From Periconia sp. R9002 (taxonomy: Eukaryota > Ascomycota > Dothideomycetes > Pleosporales > Periconiaceae), in NCBI GenBank assembly GCA_023627715.1, contig JAMAHW010000024.1:372001-436000 (forward strand): a stretch of DNA of 64,000 bases, read 5' to 3'. Positions within the stretch are counted from its first letter, which is position 1; each line of letters begins with the position of its first letter. The notes beneath the pieces were generated by a model. It was given only the letters and a program-made list of their open reading frames with translations. It searched no databases and was not told the DNA's origin. Positions 12,997-24,629 of this stretch are shown here, one piece after another. A program made the position numbers and the translations under genes.

Positions 12997-13044
<48 letters not shown>

Positions 13045-13230
13045 AATTCGATTCATTGCGCCATCCATTGCTTGGCCTTTCGGGTTTTACATACGCACGG
13101 CAGAGCACGACACCACACCTACCTACTTATCGCGAGCTACATACCCAACCAATTGAGCTGGAGGTCATTGACATTGGAACAAGAAGAGATTGACAGAAAG
13201 AGAAAGCTCGAGGAAAATTTATAACACAAG
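11595..13230. other. Intergenic between PUF gene and RCF2
   Basis: Holds the PUF 3' UTR and the RCF2 upstream region. A 14-bp perfect palindrome CCTACCTAGGTAGG lies near 12745-12758 and a CA microsatellite at 13001-13042. A 164-codon minus frame at 12114-12608 has no family likeness and I do not call it. Confidence 0.55.
13001..13042. repeat. (CA)21 microsatellite
   Basis: Twenty-one uninterrupted CA units, about 190 bp upstream of the RCF2 start codon, probably within its promoter or leader. Likely length-polymorphic between isolates. Confidence 0.95.
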
Positions 13231-14259
13231 ATGAAGATTCTTACAAAGGAAGAGGAGCAGGCGCATTACAAGTATGTTGATTCCCTAATTTTCTTTTCTT
13301 TTTTGCGTTATCACGTCACCTCATGTCATCTATCTCGAAATATCCCATCCCACACGATTTTGTCTTCTCCTCCCTTTTCAATAGATGAAATCAAACCAGA
13401 TGCCCAAAAAGAAGCGCAACATGAGCTAACAACACAACCACAGTGCCACAGTCAAAGGCGGCACAATCGGTGGTCTCGCCGGCCTCGCCCTGGGTAGTTC
13501 AGCTGTTGTCCTCGCCAGCAGACGGTACCCCAGTTTCCGAGCCCTCACCTTGCCCTTCCGTGCCTTCCTAGGTGCTTCAGCAGGTTCCTTCGCCGCCGTC
13601 ATCGCCGCCGATCGCGCCTCCGCCCGCTTCGACATCGAGCACAACCCGGAGAAGAAGCGCGAGCTGGAGCGCGAAGCCCAACGCAACGCCCTCTACGAAT
13701 CCAACAAAACCGCCCTCCAGCGCGCCGGCGACTGGGCTTCGGAAAACCGCTACCCCATCCTCTTCGGCATCTGGCTCGCCTCCATGGCTGGCTCGTGGGC
13801 CGTCGTGAACCGCCAAAAACACATGAACGCTGCGAATAGGTTGGTGCAGGCGCGTATGTATGCGCAGGGCTTGACGCTTGCGGCGTTGCTCGCGAGTTTT
13901 GCGTTTGAAGCCGACGATGCGACCAAAGGCAAGGGTCGGTGGGAGACGATCAAGGTGCTGGATCCCAATGATCCCACTCACAAGCATTTGATCGAGAAGA
14001 AGATACACCATGAGCGGTATGCTGGAGAGGATCAGTGGAGAGGTGAGTTTTCTCGATATCCCGTCCATGGATAACCATTTTTTATCCAATCATGCATAAA
14101 GAGGATGTGGGGCTGACGTGTTGATGTCTAGAAATGGTCGAGGCTGAAGAAGCCAGGATAAATGCCCGCAAGGAGGCTGCGAAGGCGAAGCAGCACGAGC
14201 AGGAGGCTCAACACAAGGAATCGAAGTCCGACAAAGCTTCTTCATCTTCGTCGTCGTAA
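13231..14259 (+). CDS. RCF2: RCF2, respiratory supercomplex factor (HIG1 domain)
   Basis: Mitochondrial inner-membrane protein that associates with cytochrome c oxidase and III-IV supercomplexes. Exons 13231-13271, 13444-14042, 14132-14259; 255 residues. The N-terminus MKILTKEEEQAHYNATVKGG is the characteristic start of fungal Rcf2. Two N-terminal hydrophobic segments (about residues 22-40 and 52-68) are followed by a HIG1 domain (about 105-165) with NRYPILFGIWLASMAGSWA and the Q-K-x-x-x-A-x-R-L-V-Q-A-R-x-Y-A-Q core, then a second membrane span. The C-terminal exon is charged and ends in a serine run. The third exon joins in frame through an EMVEAEEA helix. The first intron (172 bp) is longer than most here. 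Confidence 0.93.
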
Positions 14260-15635
14260 AATCTGGGCAATGTAATAAACAAGAATCTGGCGATATTATA
14301 CCCTTCCCTATCAACTGGTAGACATCCCTCCGATATTTCTAGCACTACCCTCATCTCCGGCGATTGTTCATAAAAAGCACGAGTCCGATGACGATAGTTA
14401 ACGGCCTCGTCAACCTCCCTCCCTCCTCTCTTAGCTTATTTACATCTCTCGAATCTTTTCTTCGGCGGCATGCGATGATCTTTTCTTAGGCACTTATTTC
14501 CATCATCCATTATTTAAACGTTACCTATCCTTTTTCCACTCACGGCGTTGCATGTACCACCACCACCACTATCTCAAATTCTTTGTGTCATTTTTTTTAA
14601 TGAATGAGTGAAGCTAGGTAGTATTGATAGAAGAAGGAGAGGATAGGGAAAAGGCGAGTAGAGCAAAAAAAACGGTATTGAATTGCGGAGTTTATGTTTT
14701 TTGTGTACCGACTGATTGAAAAAGAGTAACTTATGTGATTCTTCATGGTATATGATATCTATCTATCTATATTTATCTATATGTATCGTTGACGTGTTGC
14801 AGATGGGGTAGGGGAGTTCTCTACGTACCTCGTCGAGACAAAGCCTACGTAAACCGTAAACCGTAAAACGTAGAACCCCCCATTTCACACCCACTTCAAC
14901 AACTTTAACTAGATGTATCTATCTACATCTACTCATACTCATACACGTATAGTTATATGTGATAAGTTTTGGTTTGATAGCACTAGGAATGTAGGAAGGT
15001 TCGGTGGATGTGTGCGTATGTGCGGTGATTCAATAAACGGATATTTTTACGATGGAGGGTGATTGATGATGAGATGGGTAGGTAGATGGATGGATCGTTG
15101 GTTCGATGGGATCATTGATTGGATGGGGTTTGGTTAGTTAGTTAATTAGCTACCTAGGTATTTATTCGGAAAGAAGTAAACTTTACGAGGACGGGGTGTA
15201 TATGAACGGGGTAGAATCGGGGTGGCTGGGAGAGGTATGATTTTTTCCAATCCCATTGCAAAGCTTTGAGTGATCCAATTCTCTTATTTTGTATGTTCAT
15301 TTCATACAACGTCCTCTTTTCTACTCAATCTTCTTTCTTAGATGTCTGGAACACTCATGACTGACTGAATACACTGCAATGAATCCCAAAGAAAATCTTT
15401 TATTTAGTAAAGGATGCTCCGATTGCTGTGGTTATTGAGACAGTGTACCTATACCCAGAGTAAAGCATACCGGTGCCTCAGTCGTGGTCCCCGGCCGCCG
15501 GGGACGTTTGCTATTATACAGTACAATTAATGACTTTTGTTGATACCATCTTAATACGACTATTCCCAACTCCAGCCCCGGTATTTGTTCGCACGGATGA
15601 GAGTAAAAGGTAAAAAAACCCTTTAATAGTGTACC
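14260..15635. other. Intergenic, convergent 3' ends of RCF2 and the chromodomain gene
   Basis: 1.4 kb without a supportable gene between two convergent genes. Contents: A/T-rich 3' UTR sequence, an atct tetranucleotide run (about 14757-14785), a three-fold imperfect cgtaaac repeat (about 14846-14873), and a perfect 19-bp GC-rich palindrome at 15487-15505. Confidence 0.6.
15487..15505. repeat. Perfect GC-rich palindrome
   Basis: Nine-base arms GTCCCCGGC and GCCGGGGAC around a single C, in otherwise A/T-rich intergenic DNA. It could form a stable hairpin in RNA or bind a dimeric factor; it carries CGG and CCG triplets as zinc-cluster sites do. Function is not known. Confidence 0.6.
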
Positions 15636-18600
15636 TTATTCCCCGCCTCCACCGTTTTCATGTACCCCCTGACCTCCATCCCCCTTCTTCTTCTTGTCAA
15701 AAGCCCACTCGAAGAAATCGAAGCGGTTTCCCTTGGGATCCTTCTCGAGCTCCTCGACAAACTTCTCGGGCGTGAGCACCTCATCCAGGATCCCGATCCT
15801 CTTCTTCCAATCCCTCGCCGTCACACCATCTGGGTGCGGATGCACGACGAAGAACTTGCGGTAAGACTGACGCTGCTCAATCACCATGTTGCTGAAGTAC
15901 TCCACCATCGAGGTGTTCGCCGCGTTTTGGGAGACTTTGGCGGCTTTGAAGAAGGTATCTTTCGTGGCGTCGCGGCGTTTGGAGATGATAGGGAAGTAGT
16001 CGTCTGGACGCGTGTCAGGGGTGTTGGTGTGATCAATGTCTTGTTCGATGTAAGGAGATGCGGAGAGGAGGTTGTAGAGTTCGAGGCGGGGTTTGTGGAC
16101 AGGATCCCCAGCTTCAATGGCTTTCTCGTGCGTGATGACTGCCTCGTACAGGTACTGCATGAGCTCTGGACGCACACCCAGACGCCACGGGAGGAAGCCG
16201 TCGCTGACGAGGCGCCATGGGTCGCCAGGGCCGTCGACGGCGCGACAAGCTTCGATTTTGCCAAGGAAGTATTTGATGAGGGTGAGAGCTTGTTGGGGCT
16301 TGTTGAAGACATCGTCCGTAATATATATGATACCTCCATGGGGAAAGATCTCGATGCGGTCGTAACGATACTCGATGGAATTTGGGGGAAAGACGGCCGG
16401 TACAGAGGTGTCGAACTCGAAGCCAGCTTGATGACCGATAGACCAGATGCGCACTTTGGCGGCAAGGATTTGGGAGAAGTTTGGTATTTGGGTGAAAGCC
16501 TCAAAGTCTGGGTGTGCCTGTGTCACGGTCAGCTCTTGAGCAAGGTATTGGGGGAAGTTAGGCTTACTACTACTATACCACTACCGCCACGCCCGATTTC
16601 TTTTGCAAAAGCAGTCCAACTACCGTCGGACCAGAAATTGTACACTTCGACGTGATGGATCAACAACCATCGCGTAAGGATCTCCAATTCTTCCATGTGG
16701 TCTTTAGGATGAAAGATTAGGAAAGCCCTCTTGTCTAGGGTGGCATCTCTGTCATTCTCCCCGTTGTAGACAAACATCTCTTTGAAATCCAACTTGCAAA
16801 CTTCTTCAATCCATTCCTTGAGCTTTAGAGTAGAAATGTAGTCTGGGGATTGTTCGAAATTGGTTTGCAAAGATAAAACCGGTGGGGCGGGCGGCGGCAA
16901 AGCGGGTTCGGGCTGGTCAGTATTTGCCATGATCACATCCATGGTCACATCTGCATTGGTCGTATCAGCAGTGGTCGTCACTGGACTGGTCTGTATTGAT
17001 TCTTGCTGGACTGGGCTTTCTATCGTGCGCTGTGGTGTAGGATGACTAAGCTGGGGTTGAGTATTGCGTTCCTGGACTGCGGGAGGTTCCACAAAGCCTG
17101 GTACATGCGTTAGTACGACATTCAATTCTTACACGGGGAAAGTCGAACCTGGCGGAGGGTCTGCGACCTGAGCCAACCGTCGATGTGAAAAATGGCATTT
17201 CTCTTCTGTCTTTGGGCACTTTCCCTTGGTCCAGAGAAAACAAGTGAATTCCTCAGCGTTCTGGTCCTTGTAGCGTGCTCTCCGGGGGTTATATCCTGGC
17301 GGAGGCTTCCAATTGTAGGGAGCCTTTGCAATGTAACCCGTGTATTCATGTCGATGTCGGCACCTGCCCGGTGCAAAGGCACATGCTTGATGATTCCAGA
17401 AAAAGCATGTCTGTTCGTTGAGCTTTACAAAACTCGGCAATTCCTCAGGGTTTATTGTTTTGTTACTCCCATCCTTCTCATGGAGCTTTCCAGTGTTCCA
17501 ATGTGCGAATTTGCACTCGTTCACAGGTTTGGTACAACCATATGGACCCCTGATCCAGTACCTGGTATGGTGTTAGCAAAGATGCGCCCGCAACATGGAG
17601 AGAAGACAAGGTTCAACATACCAACATGTCAATGTATTTTTTGTGTTGATTGCACCTGGATCAGTGAAGGCGCCTGCAGAAATGGTGGGCCTCTCTGTGA
17701 GGGGCAGTTCGTTTTTGTCAATAGGTTCGGGTCTGTTGTTACCTGCGTTTGCGAGCATTCCCGTATTTTCGTGAGCAAAGTCGCAATCTTCTGCAGATGA
17801 GCTACAACCGTGCTTTCCACGCATCCAAAAGTAACATGTTAGAGGTGGGTCAGCGTATTTTCCGGGTACTCTTCCACTCCAGTCGGCAATCTTGTACATT
17901 CGTCCCGAGGGACTTGCATCTCGATGCATGAACCGGCAATGTTGCGCAGAATATCTGCAGTTGTTCCCCATCCTATAATCGAAGCAGACCATTGGAACCT
18001 TGCCGATTTCAAAAGGCCGTAATGGTAGTTTTGGTGAAGGCGGTGGGGATGAATCATCTACAGGTCGGCGCAGCCCTGATTCGCGACGCCCAAAGGGATT
18101 ATCGGCTGACGCAGTCATTGCTGACGGACCCCTTGGTGGTAGTCTTCCTGTTGGTGTACCATTGACGAACTCTAGTGAAGTTGGATCTGGTGTTCCTTCA
18201 GCCTGGAAATGTTTTCTCCCTTTGTTTTGCGATTGTAACGTCGAATAAAGCTTATCACTCTTCCATTCTCTCGGCTTCGGTTTTGGCTGGTTAACCATTT
18301 TGATGGGCCTTGGAACTTTTGCGGCATTTGCAGTACTCGAACGTATGATTTTGGCAACTTGATCTGATTTCGAAGGGCCTGAACGTATCATTTTGGCAAC
18401 TAGCTCTGAGTTCGAAGGGCCTGAAGACGAGACTTTCTTTGCCGTGTTAGATTTATTTTTTGCGTTAATAGGCGAGGTAGCATTGTTGGGGGTTTTTGAA
18501 AGCTGTTCTGTGTCTGGGTGTTCCTTTGCACTCGAAGCCGTTGGTACATTTTTTTGCTTGGCCTTCTCGGATGCAGTGGCAGGTTCGTCTGCAAAATTTC

Positions 18601-19237
18601 CCCATCGCTTTTGCTTGGAGCTGATTTCTTCTAACAGTGAGTCTTCAGTGGCAGCTGAGTCTGTATTTGATGGAGCTTCTGAAGAAGAACGAGAAGCATC
18701 AAACGGGCCCTTCCTATTTAACGGCACTTCTCGCTTCTGCTTTTCTTTGGCATTTGACCCCTCCCCTTTGCTTAATAGGTTCCTCCGTCTATGTGGTAGT
18801 AAAGGTATATCATCTTCGTCATCGTCACTCTGGGGCTGTTGAGCCTGGGCAAGCTTTCGCCGTTTCTTCATCCGCTTGGTATGACGCCTGGCCTTTGCTT
18901 CTGCTGCTTTATCTTTGGACTCTTCAAACATATCGTAGTGGTCGACAACCATCTTATAGAAAGCCTCTTCGCCCATTTCAAGCTTCTGGGCTTCCCAATG
19001 GTCAAGTAAATCCGTTGTCGCTACAAAATGCTCCGGGGGTTCCCATGTGCATTCATGAAGAGGATAGCCGACCCATTTTATAAGATATCTGGTCCCGTCG
19101 CCATCGGGGTCTGGTGCTTCAGAAATGATGCACTCCACGTCATACTCACCTTCAACAGCAGGTACAGTGGAAGTGACAGAGATCTCATCTGTATCATACG
19201 CCCGGTCGTACTCCTTGAGGTTCAGTGTGATTTGCAT
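15636..19237 (-). CDS. Chromodomain protein with five CCCH zinc fingers
   Basis: Putative nuclear protein joining a histone-reading chromodomain to tandem CCCH fingers. Exons (minus): 19237-17622, 17561-17149, 17097-16568, 16517-15636; 1,146 residues. The chromodomain (about residues 31-82) keeps the methyl-lysine cage: Tyr in EYDVE, Trp and Tyr in IKWVGY, and CTWEP. A basic and Ser-rich low-complexity region follows to about 430. Five CCCH fingers come next, spaced C-x(7-9)-C-x6-C-x3-H, beginning CFDYRMGNNC, CYFWMRGKHGC, CWYWIRGPYGC, CFFWNHQAC and CFLWTKGKC; the third is rebuilt exactly by removing the 17562-17621 intron. The last about 420 residues form a globular region (AFLIFHPKD, VRIWSIGHQ) that I cannot assign. 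It is divergent from the Rab11 gene. Alternatives for its role are an RNA-guided heterochromatin factor or an mRNA-processing factor. Confidence 0.9.
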
Positions 19238-19795
19238 CGTGGGTATATGTTGCTTGAAGAACAACGGCTCTGATTGGCCAGATGGGTGCAGTTGTCCAAG
19301 CGGGAGCTCCCTCGTCGTCGTTGGTGAAGAAGCCCGCGTGGCATGTGGTGACCGGAACGAGCCCTCGGTCTGCTTATACGTGGCATGTGCTCGCTAGTCA
19401 CAGTGAATGCAGAAGACAGCGAAGATTCGCTGTAACCATTACATCCAAATGAGTATTAACTGCTCTCCGCAGGCGTGGCAAGAGCATGCACTCTGAAAGT
19501 GAAGTCCACAGGCACATCACGTGGCAAAGTGGTCCGTTCGCCGCACGCCCAGCAGCGAGCGCAGCAAGCATCCCCGAGCTCTTGCTTTATCCACCACGTC
19601 GAGGCAGCCAAATAAACCAACAACAACGCCCTTCACTGCAATACACTGCACCTGTTTCCACGTATAGCCACTCCCGCAACTCGTGCTTGCGGCTCCTCTA
19701 CCTACAGTCTTTGACACAACACCCCACACCCCCTACGCACCCCACCTTCACCGCAACTCACACGAACCTCCCCCTCGCCTGCGCCCACCGCAACT
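19238..19795. promoter_or_regulatory. Shared divergent promoter, chromodomain gene / RAB11
   Basis: 558 bp between divergent starts. The side near the Rab gene (about 19600-19790) is rich in CA and CT, as expected for a leader. No known element recognised. Confidence 0.45.
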
Positions 19796-20771
<976 letters not shown>

Positions 20772-21666
20772 ACAGCCTCTCATGTCTTTCTCTCCTCAAC
20801 CGTAGTCATTTTCCGACGCTTGCCCCATGAGGCGGATCCAGCGCATACCGGAGGAGGCCTAATCTCAGAGGCACAACACGCACATCACACACATAACAAA
20901 TAATACTGCGCACCCCCCTGTCGTAGAATGGAACACGTCTTCTCATGCGAACGCTCCTCATGTGTCACGCGAAACAAGGAAATGGACTCCTTTGGTCGGA
21001 CGTTTTTTTGTTCTTTCTTTGTTTTGGGAGAACACGAAACATGCTTGCGGGATGGGGTTTCAGGGCGGGTATAATTCCCAACGATGGTGATGTGTGTGTG
21101 TATGTAAATTGGGTTGCGTTTACTTGGAATCCTTTGTTGGTCTTTTTCGCACTTTTTTTTTTTTATGTTCAGGGGGTGTGCGTTATTATCTGCTTTCTTT
21201 TGTGGTTTTCGTTTACTGTTTCTCTCTCCCACTCTCTTCCTTTTTGGTCTTGCATGCACCCACCCATCACTACCTACCCCCTACTTACATCTACTTTTTG
21301 CAGCCAGTTCATGTGGCTTTGCTACCTCATGCTTTTGACCTGCTGTAGTTTAACGATTAGATGCGAATGTTTAAGAGTTGAGACGTACACCTTTTTTCTC
21401 CTTTGATAGATTGATGGTGCGTGAGAATGTGTTGGCAATAGAAAACGGGGCTGGTTGGGTAACGAGTGAAACGGTTTCATGACATCCGTCGCCATCCGCC
21501 GTATCTGACGAGGATTACATCTTTCAAGAGGAATCGAAGAGGCGATGAGTTGCTCTACAATTCTATATCTCCACACATGTATACATGTATATATAGAAAC
21601 ACACACACTCCAATACATACACCTTACCATCCCCACCCCCTCCAACACCCAAATCAAAAAAAGGCA
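20772..21666. other. Intergenic, convergent 3' ends
   Basis: About 0.9 kb of T-rich and CT-rich sequence between the convergent Rab11 and permease genes; probably both 3' UTRs. Short frames here lack family likeness. Confidence 0.55.
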
Positions 21667-23427
21667 CTACAACTTCTCCCCCTCAACCTTAACCCCAGAC
21701 CCCACAACCTCACCATCCACACCCTCGACATCCCCAACCCTAATCCCCTCAACCCCGACCTCCTGCCCAGGCTCAACATCCTGCGGCACAGGCGGGCCCG
21801 TGAAATTCTTCCGTCCCCTCACAAAATACCACACGACACTGATAGCCGCAAACCCGGCAAACACCACACTCGCGTAGTTCATACTCGCCGCCTCGACGGG
21901 GAGACTAACAGGCATGCAGAACAGCACGACGGCGAGGCAGATCCACACAAGCATAGCGACGTTGATGAAGTACCCGAAGCGGCCGAGTGAGTACGACGAG
22001 TGCGCGACGGCGCGACGGCCGCGGAGAACGGAGATGAGGATGGGCATGCCGTAGGATGTGGACAGGCAGATGGTGGCGACGCCCGTGAAGGAGTTGAAGG
22101 CGGCGGTGCTGCCGAAGTAGATGAGGCCGAGGAGACAGTCGACGGCCGTGGAGAGGAAGAGGGCGTACAGGGGTATGTCGAAGCGTTTCGAGACTTTGGC
22201 CCAGAGGCGGGATCCCGGGATCGCGCCGTCGCGCGCGAAGGCGTACGTGCAGCGCGATGCGGCGGTTAGGGCGCCGACGCCCGCGAAGAAGAGGATGCCG
22301 AGGATCAGGAAGAGGAGGCCGAAGCCGCCGGCTGCGGAGCCCGTGACGGTTTTGAAGAGGAGACCGATGGGTTGGCCGTTTGCGACGTCGAGGAGGAGTT
22401 GCACGTCGGGTAGGACGAAGAGGATGGGGATGAGGTAGATGATGCCGGTTACGCCTGCGGCGGCGACGGAGAGGACGATGGCTTTGGGGACTTCGCGTTC
22501 GGGGTTTTGGACTTCTTCGCACATGGCGGCGACCATGCCGTAGCCGGTGAGCGTGTAGGCGGCTTGGAGGAGGCCGACGAAGAAGGCCCAGCCGGAAGGC
22601 CTGGGGAGGGAATAGGTGAGTGATTTGGTTTCATTTTCATGTTGCTCGGAGGATAGGGGGGCATGATACGTACCATCCTGATGAAGAAGCATCGTAGTGG
22701 CTGAAGACGAAAGCTCCGCTTCGCTTTGTATCCGCCATGCTCAAGAGCGTGACGAGGATAATGACCACGCTGCTAGCCGTCCAGTAGATGCAGATCTTGT
22801 TGATGAGATCGAGATATTTGGCTCCAAAAATGTTGACCAACATGCACACCAGCATGACGGCCCAGAACATGAGGATCGTCTGATACGCATTGGGCACAAA
22901 GTCCTCGTTCCACAGAGTAATAGCACTCAGAATCAGTTGGCCACCGCTGAAGTTGATACTCAGCGTTACGGTCCAGTTTCCGACTAGGGTCAACCACCCG
23001 GTGACCCAGGAAGCTACCGGCGCATATTTGCGCGTAGACAGCATGGCGGACCAGTAGTAGACGCCGCCGGCAGTGGGATAGACGGCGCAGATTTCGGCGA
23101 GAGAAGCGGCAATGGAGAGTGAAATGAGGGATACGAGCACCCAGCCCCAGAGGATGGTCACGGATTGGCCGTCGGTAAGCGTGATGTACATGGTCGTTGA
23201 CAGACCAAAGGGAACGGCCATGATAGCAAAGGACCTGAATATGTTGGTTAGAAATGTCGCGACAACTTGGGAAAAGATAAGTCAACTCCCACATACAATC
23301 CGAGAACGCTGAGCATGGAAAGATTTCGAGGCAATTCGCTCTGGTAACCCATCTTTGCGAGAGCTGCATCTGCGCGCTCATCCGTAGCGGATGCGCGGCG
23401 ATTCGTGATGCTCATGCTGCGGGCCAT
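21667..23427 (-). CDS. APC-family amino-acid/GABA/choline-type permease
   Basis: Plasma-membrane or vacuolar secondary transporter of the amino acid-polyamine-organocation superfamily, GABA/choline permease branch. Exons (minus): 23427-23297, 23234-22674, 22600-21667; 541 residues. About twelve hydrophobic segments. Conserved landmarks: SELPRNLSMLSVLG before span 1, VPFGLSTTMYITL in span 1, CAVYPTAGGVYYWSA in spans 2-3, and a CEEVQNPEREVPKAI loop typical of this group. The C-terminal about 35 residues are acidic, Gly/Val-rich and cytosolic. The start at 23427 is followed by a second ATG at 23415. The gene is divergent from the WD40 gene. The substrate cannot be told from sequence. Confidence 0.9.
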
Positions 23428-24629
23428 ATTTGCTTGGTATGTCAATCCAATTGCGATTGTCGAGTTCTTGGTTTCCCCCCCTCTTGATCCGGTGATGATG
23501 GGGAAAATTGATGCGAAAAGGGAGGGCGAAGGGCAATGTTATGAACCCTGGGCAAGTGACTCCCCCTCTCAAGCTGAAGCTATTACGTTGGTGGTTCGGT
23601 CCCCAGAACCAGGGATTCGAGGCTAGCAGGACTTATCGTGGGTCAACTAACGGGCTAGTGTACAATATGGCAGCCCTTCCCCGCTGTGCCTGTCCGAGAT
23701 CGCGCGCGTGGAGTGGAGAAAGGCAGAAGGTGACGAAGATTGGCGACGGCGTGGTGGACAAGATAAACTCTATAAGAAAAAGGCACGGCGCCCCGGTCGA
23801 CGACAGATAGGTAGTCTTCTGTAGTAAGCTAAGCTGCAGCCTCGTGCGTCATGCAGGGTTGCCGGGCATCTCAGAAGGGGATCTGAAAGTCTCGACTGTT
23901 GTGGTTCTTGTCTTGTCGCGTGCACCTCCCCCATTGACGGTGCTTCGTCGGTGTAGGATTTCAGAGGGCATGGGTCCGATACGGGCAGAGATAGGACTAT
24001 GGGAGATAACGGCCGTCAGCATGGACTGTGAGGTGCCATTGCTATGATAACAGCAAATTGGTTTCTAGTGGTCTGTCGTTTAAACTTTAGGGGTTCAAAG
24101 TTTCTGTCTTCGTATATGGTGTCTTTTATGCTGTGCAATTCCATGTATGGCAAATGCATATGGGGTCGGAGAATAAGATGCATGCCAAAAAGCTGTGTGT
24201 GTCAAGCATATTATCTAGACGTGAACGATTTGGCTGACTAAGCGTGACTGGATACTGTGCCCATAGGAGGTAGGTAAACTCGCGCAGAATGTCATCCTGT
24301 CCAGTCAGAGCATCGCATCGGGATAGCATGGTCGCGTGAATTAGACGATTGATTCCGTTAATGAAGCGCTTTGAGTGAAAAGGTCACGGCATCCATTAGG
24401 GTGAAAGGCAGGCTAATTAAGTAAGAAAAAGCAACTAGCGGGCGGCGGGGAAGGAGCGAACCGAAATCTATTTTAGTCTAGGACGGACTACCTACACGTT
24501 CACGCTTCCACTTTACGCGCAGACTGACGCGCCGCCGTCCATCCATCCGCATACACACCCATCCTTTTCTCTTCTCGCACTCCCTTCTCTACCTTCGCAT
24601 GGGCGCAACGCTTGCCATTGCGCGCTACC
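23428..24629. promoter_or_regulatory. Divergent intergenic region, permease / WD40 gene
   Basis: 1.2 kb between divergent genes. Frames of 60-100 codons occur but show no protein family. The part next to 24630 is CT-rich (5' leader of the WD40 gene). Confidence 0.5.

Noticed and set aside
15660..16655. 331-codon plus-strand frame
   Set aside because: Antisense to the last exons of the chromodomain gene, spans its intron, and shows no domain.
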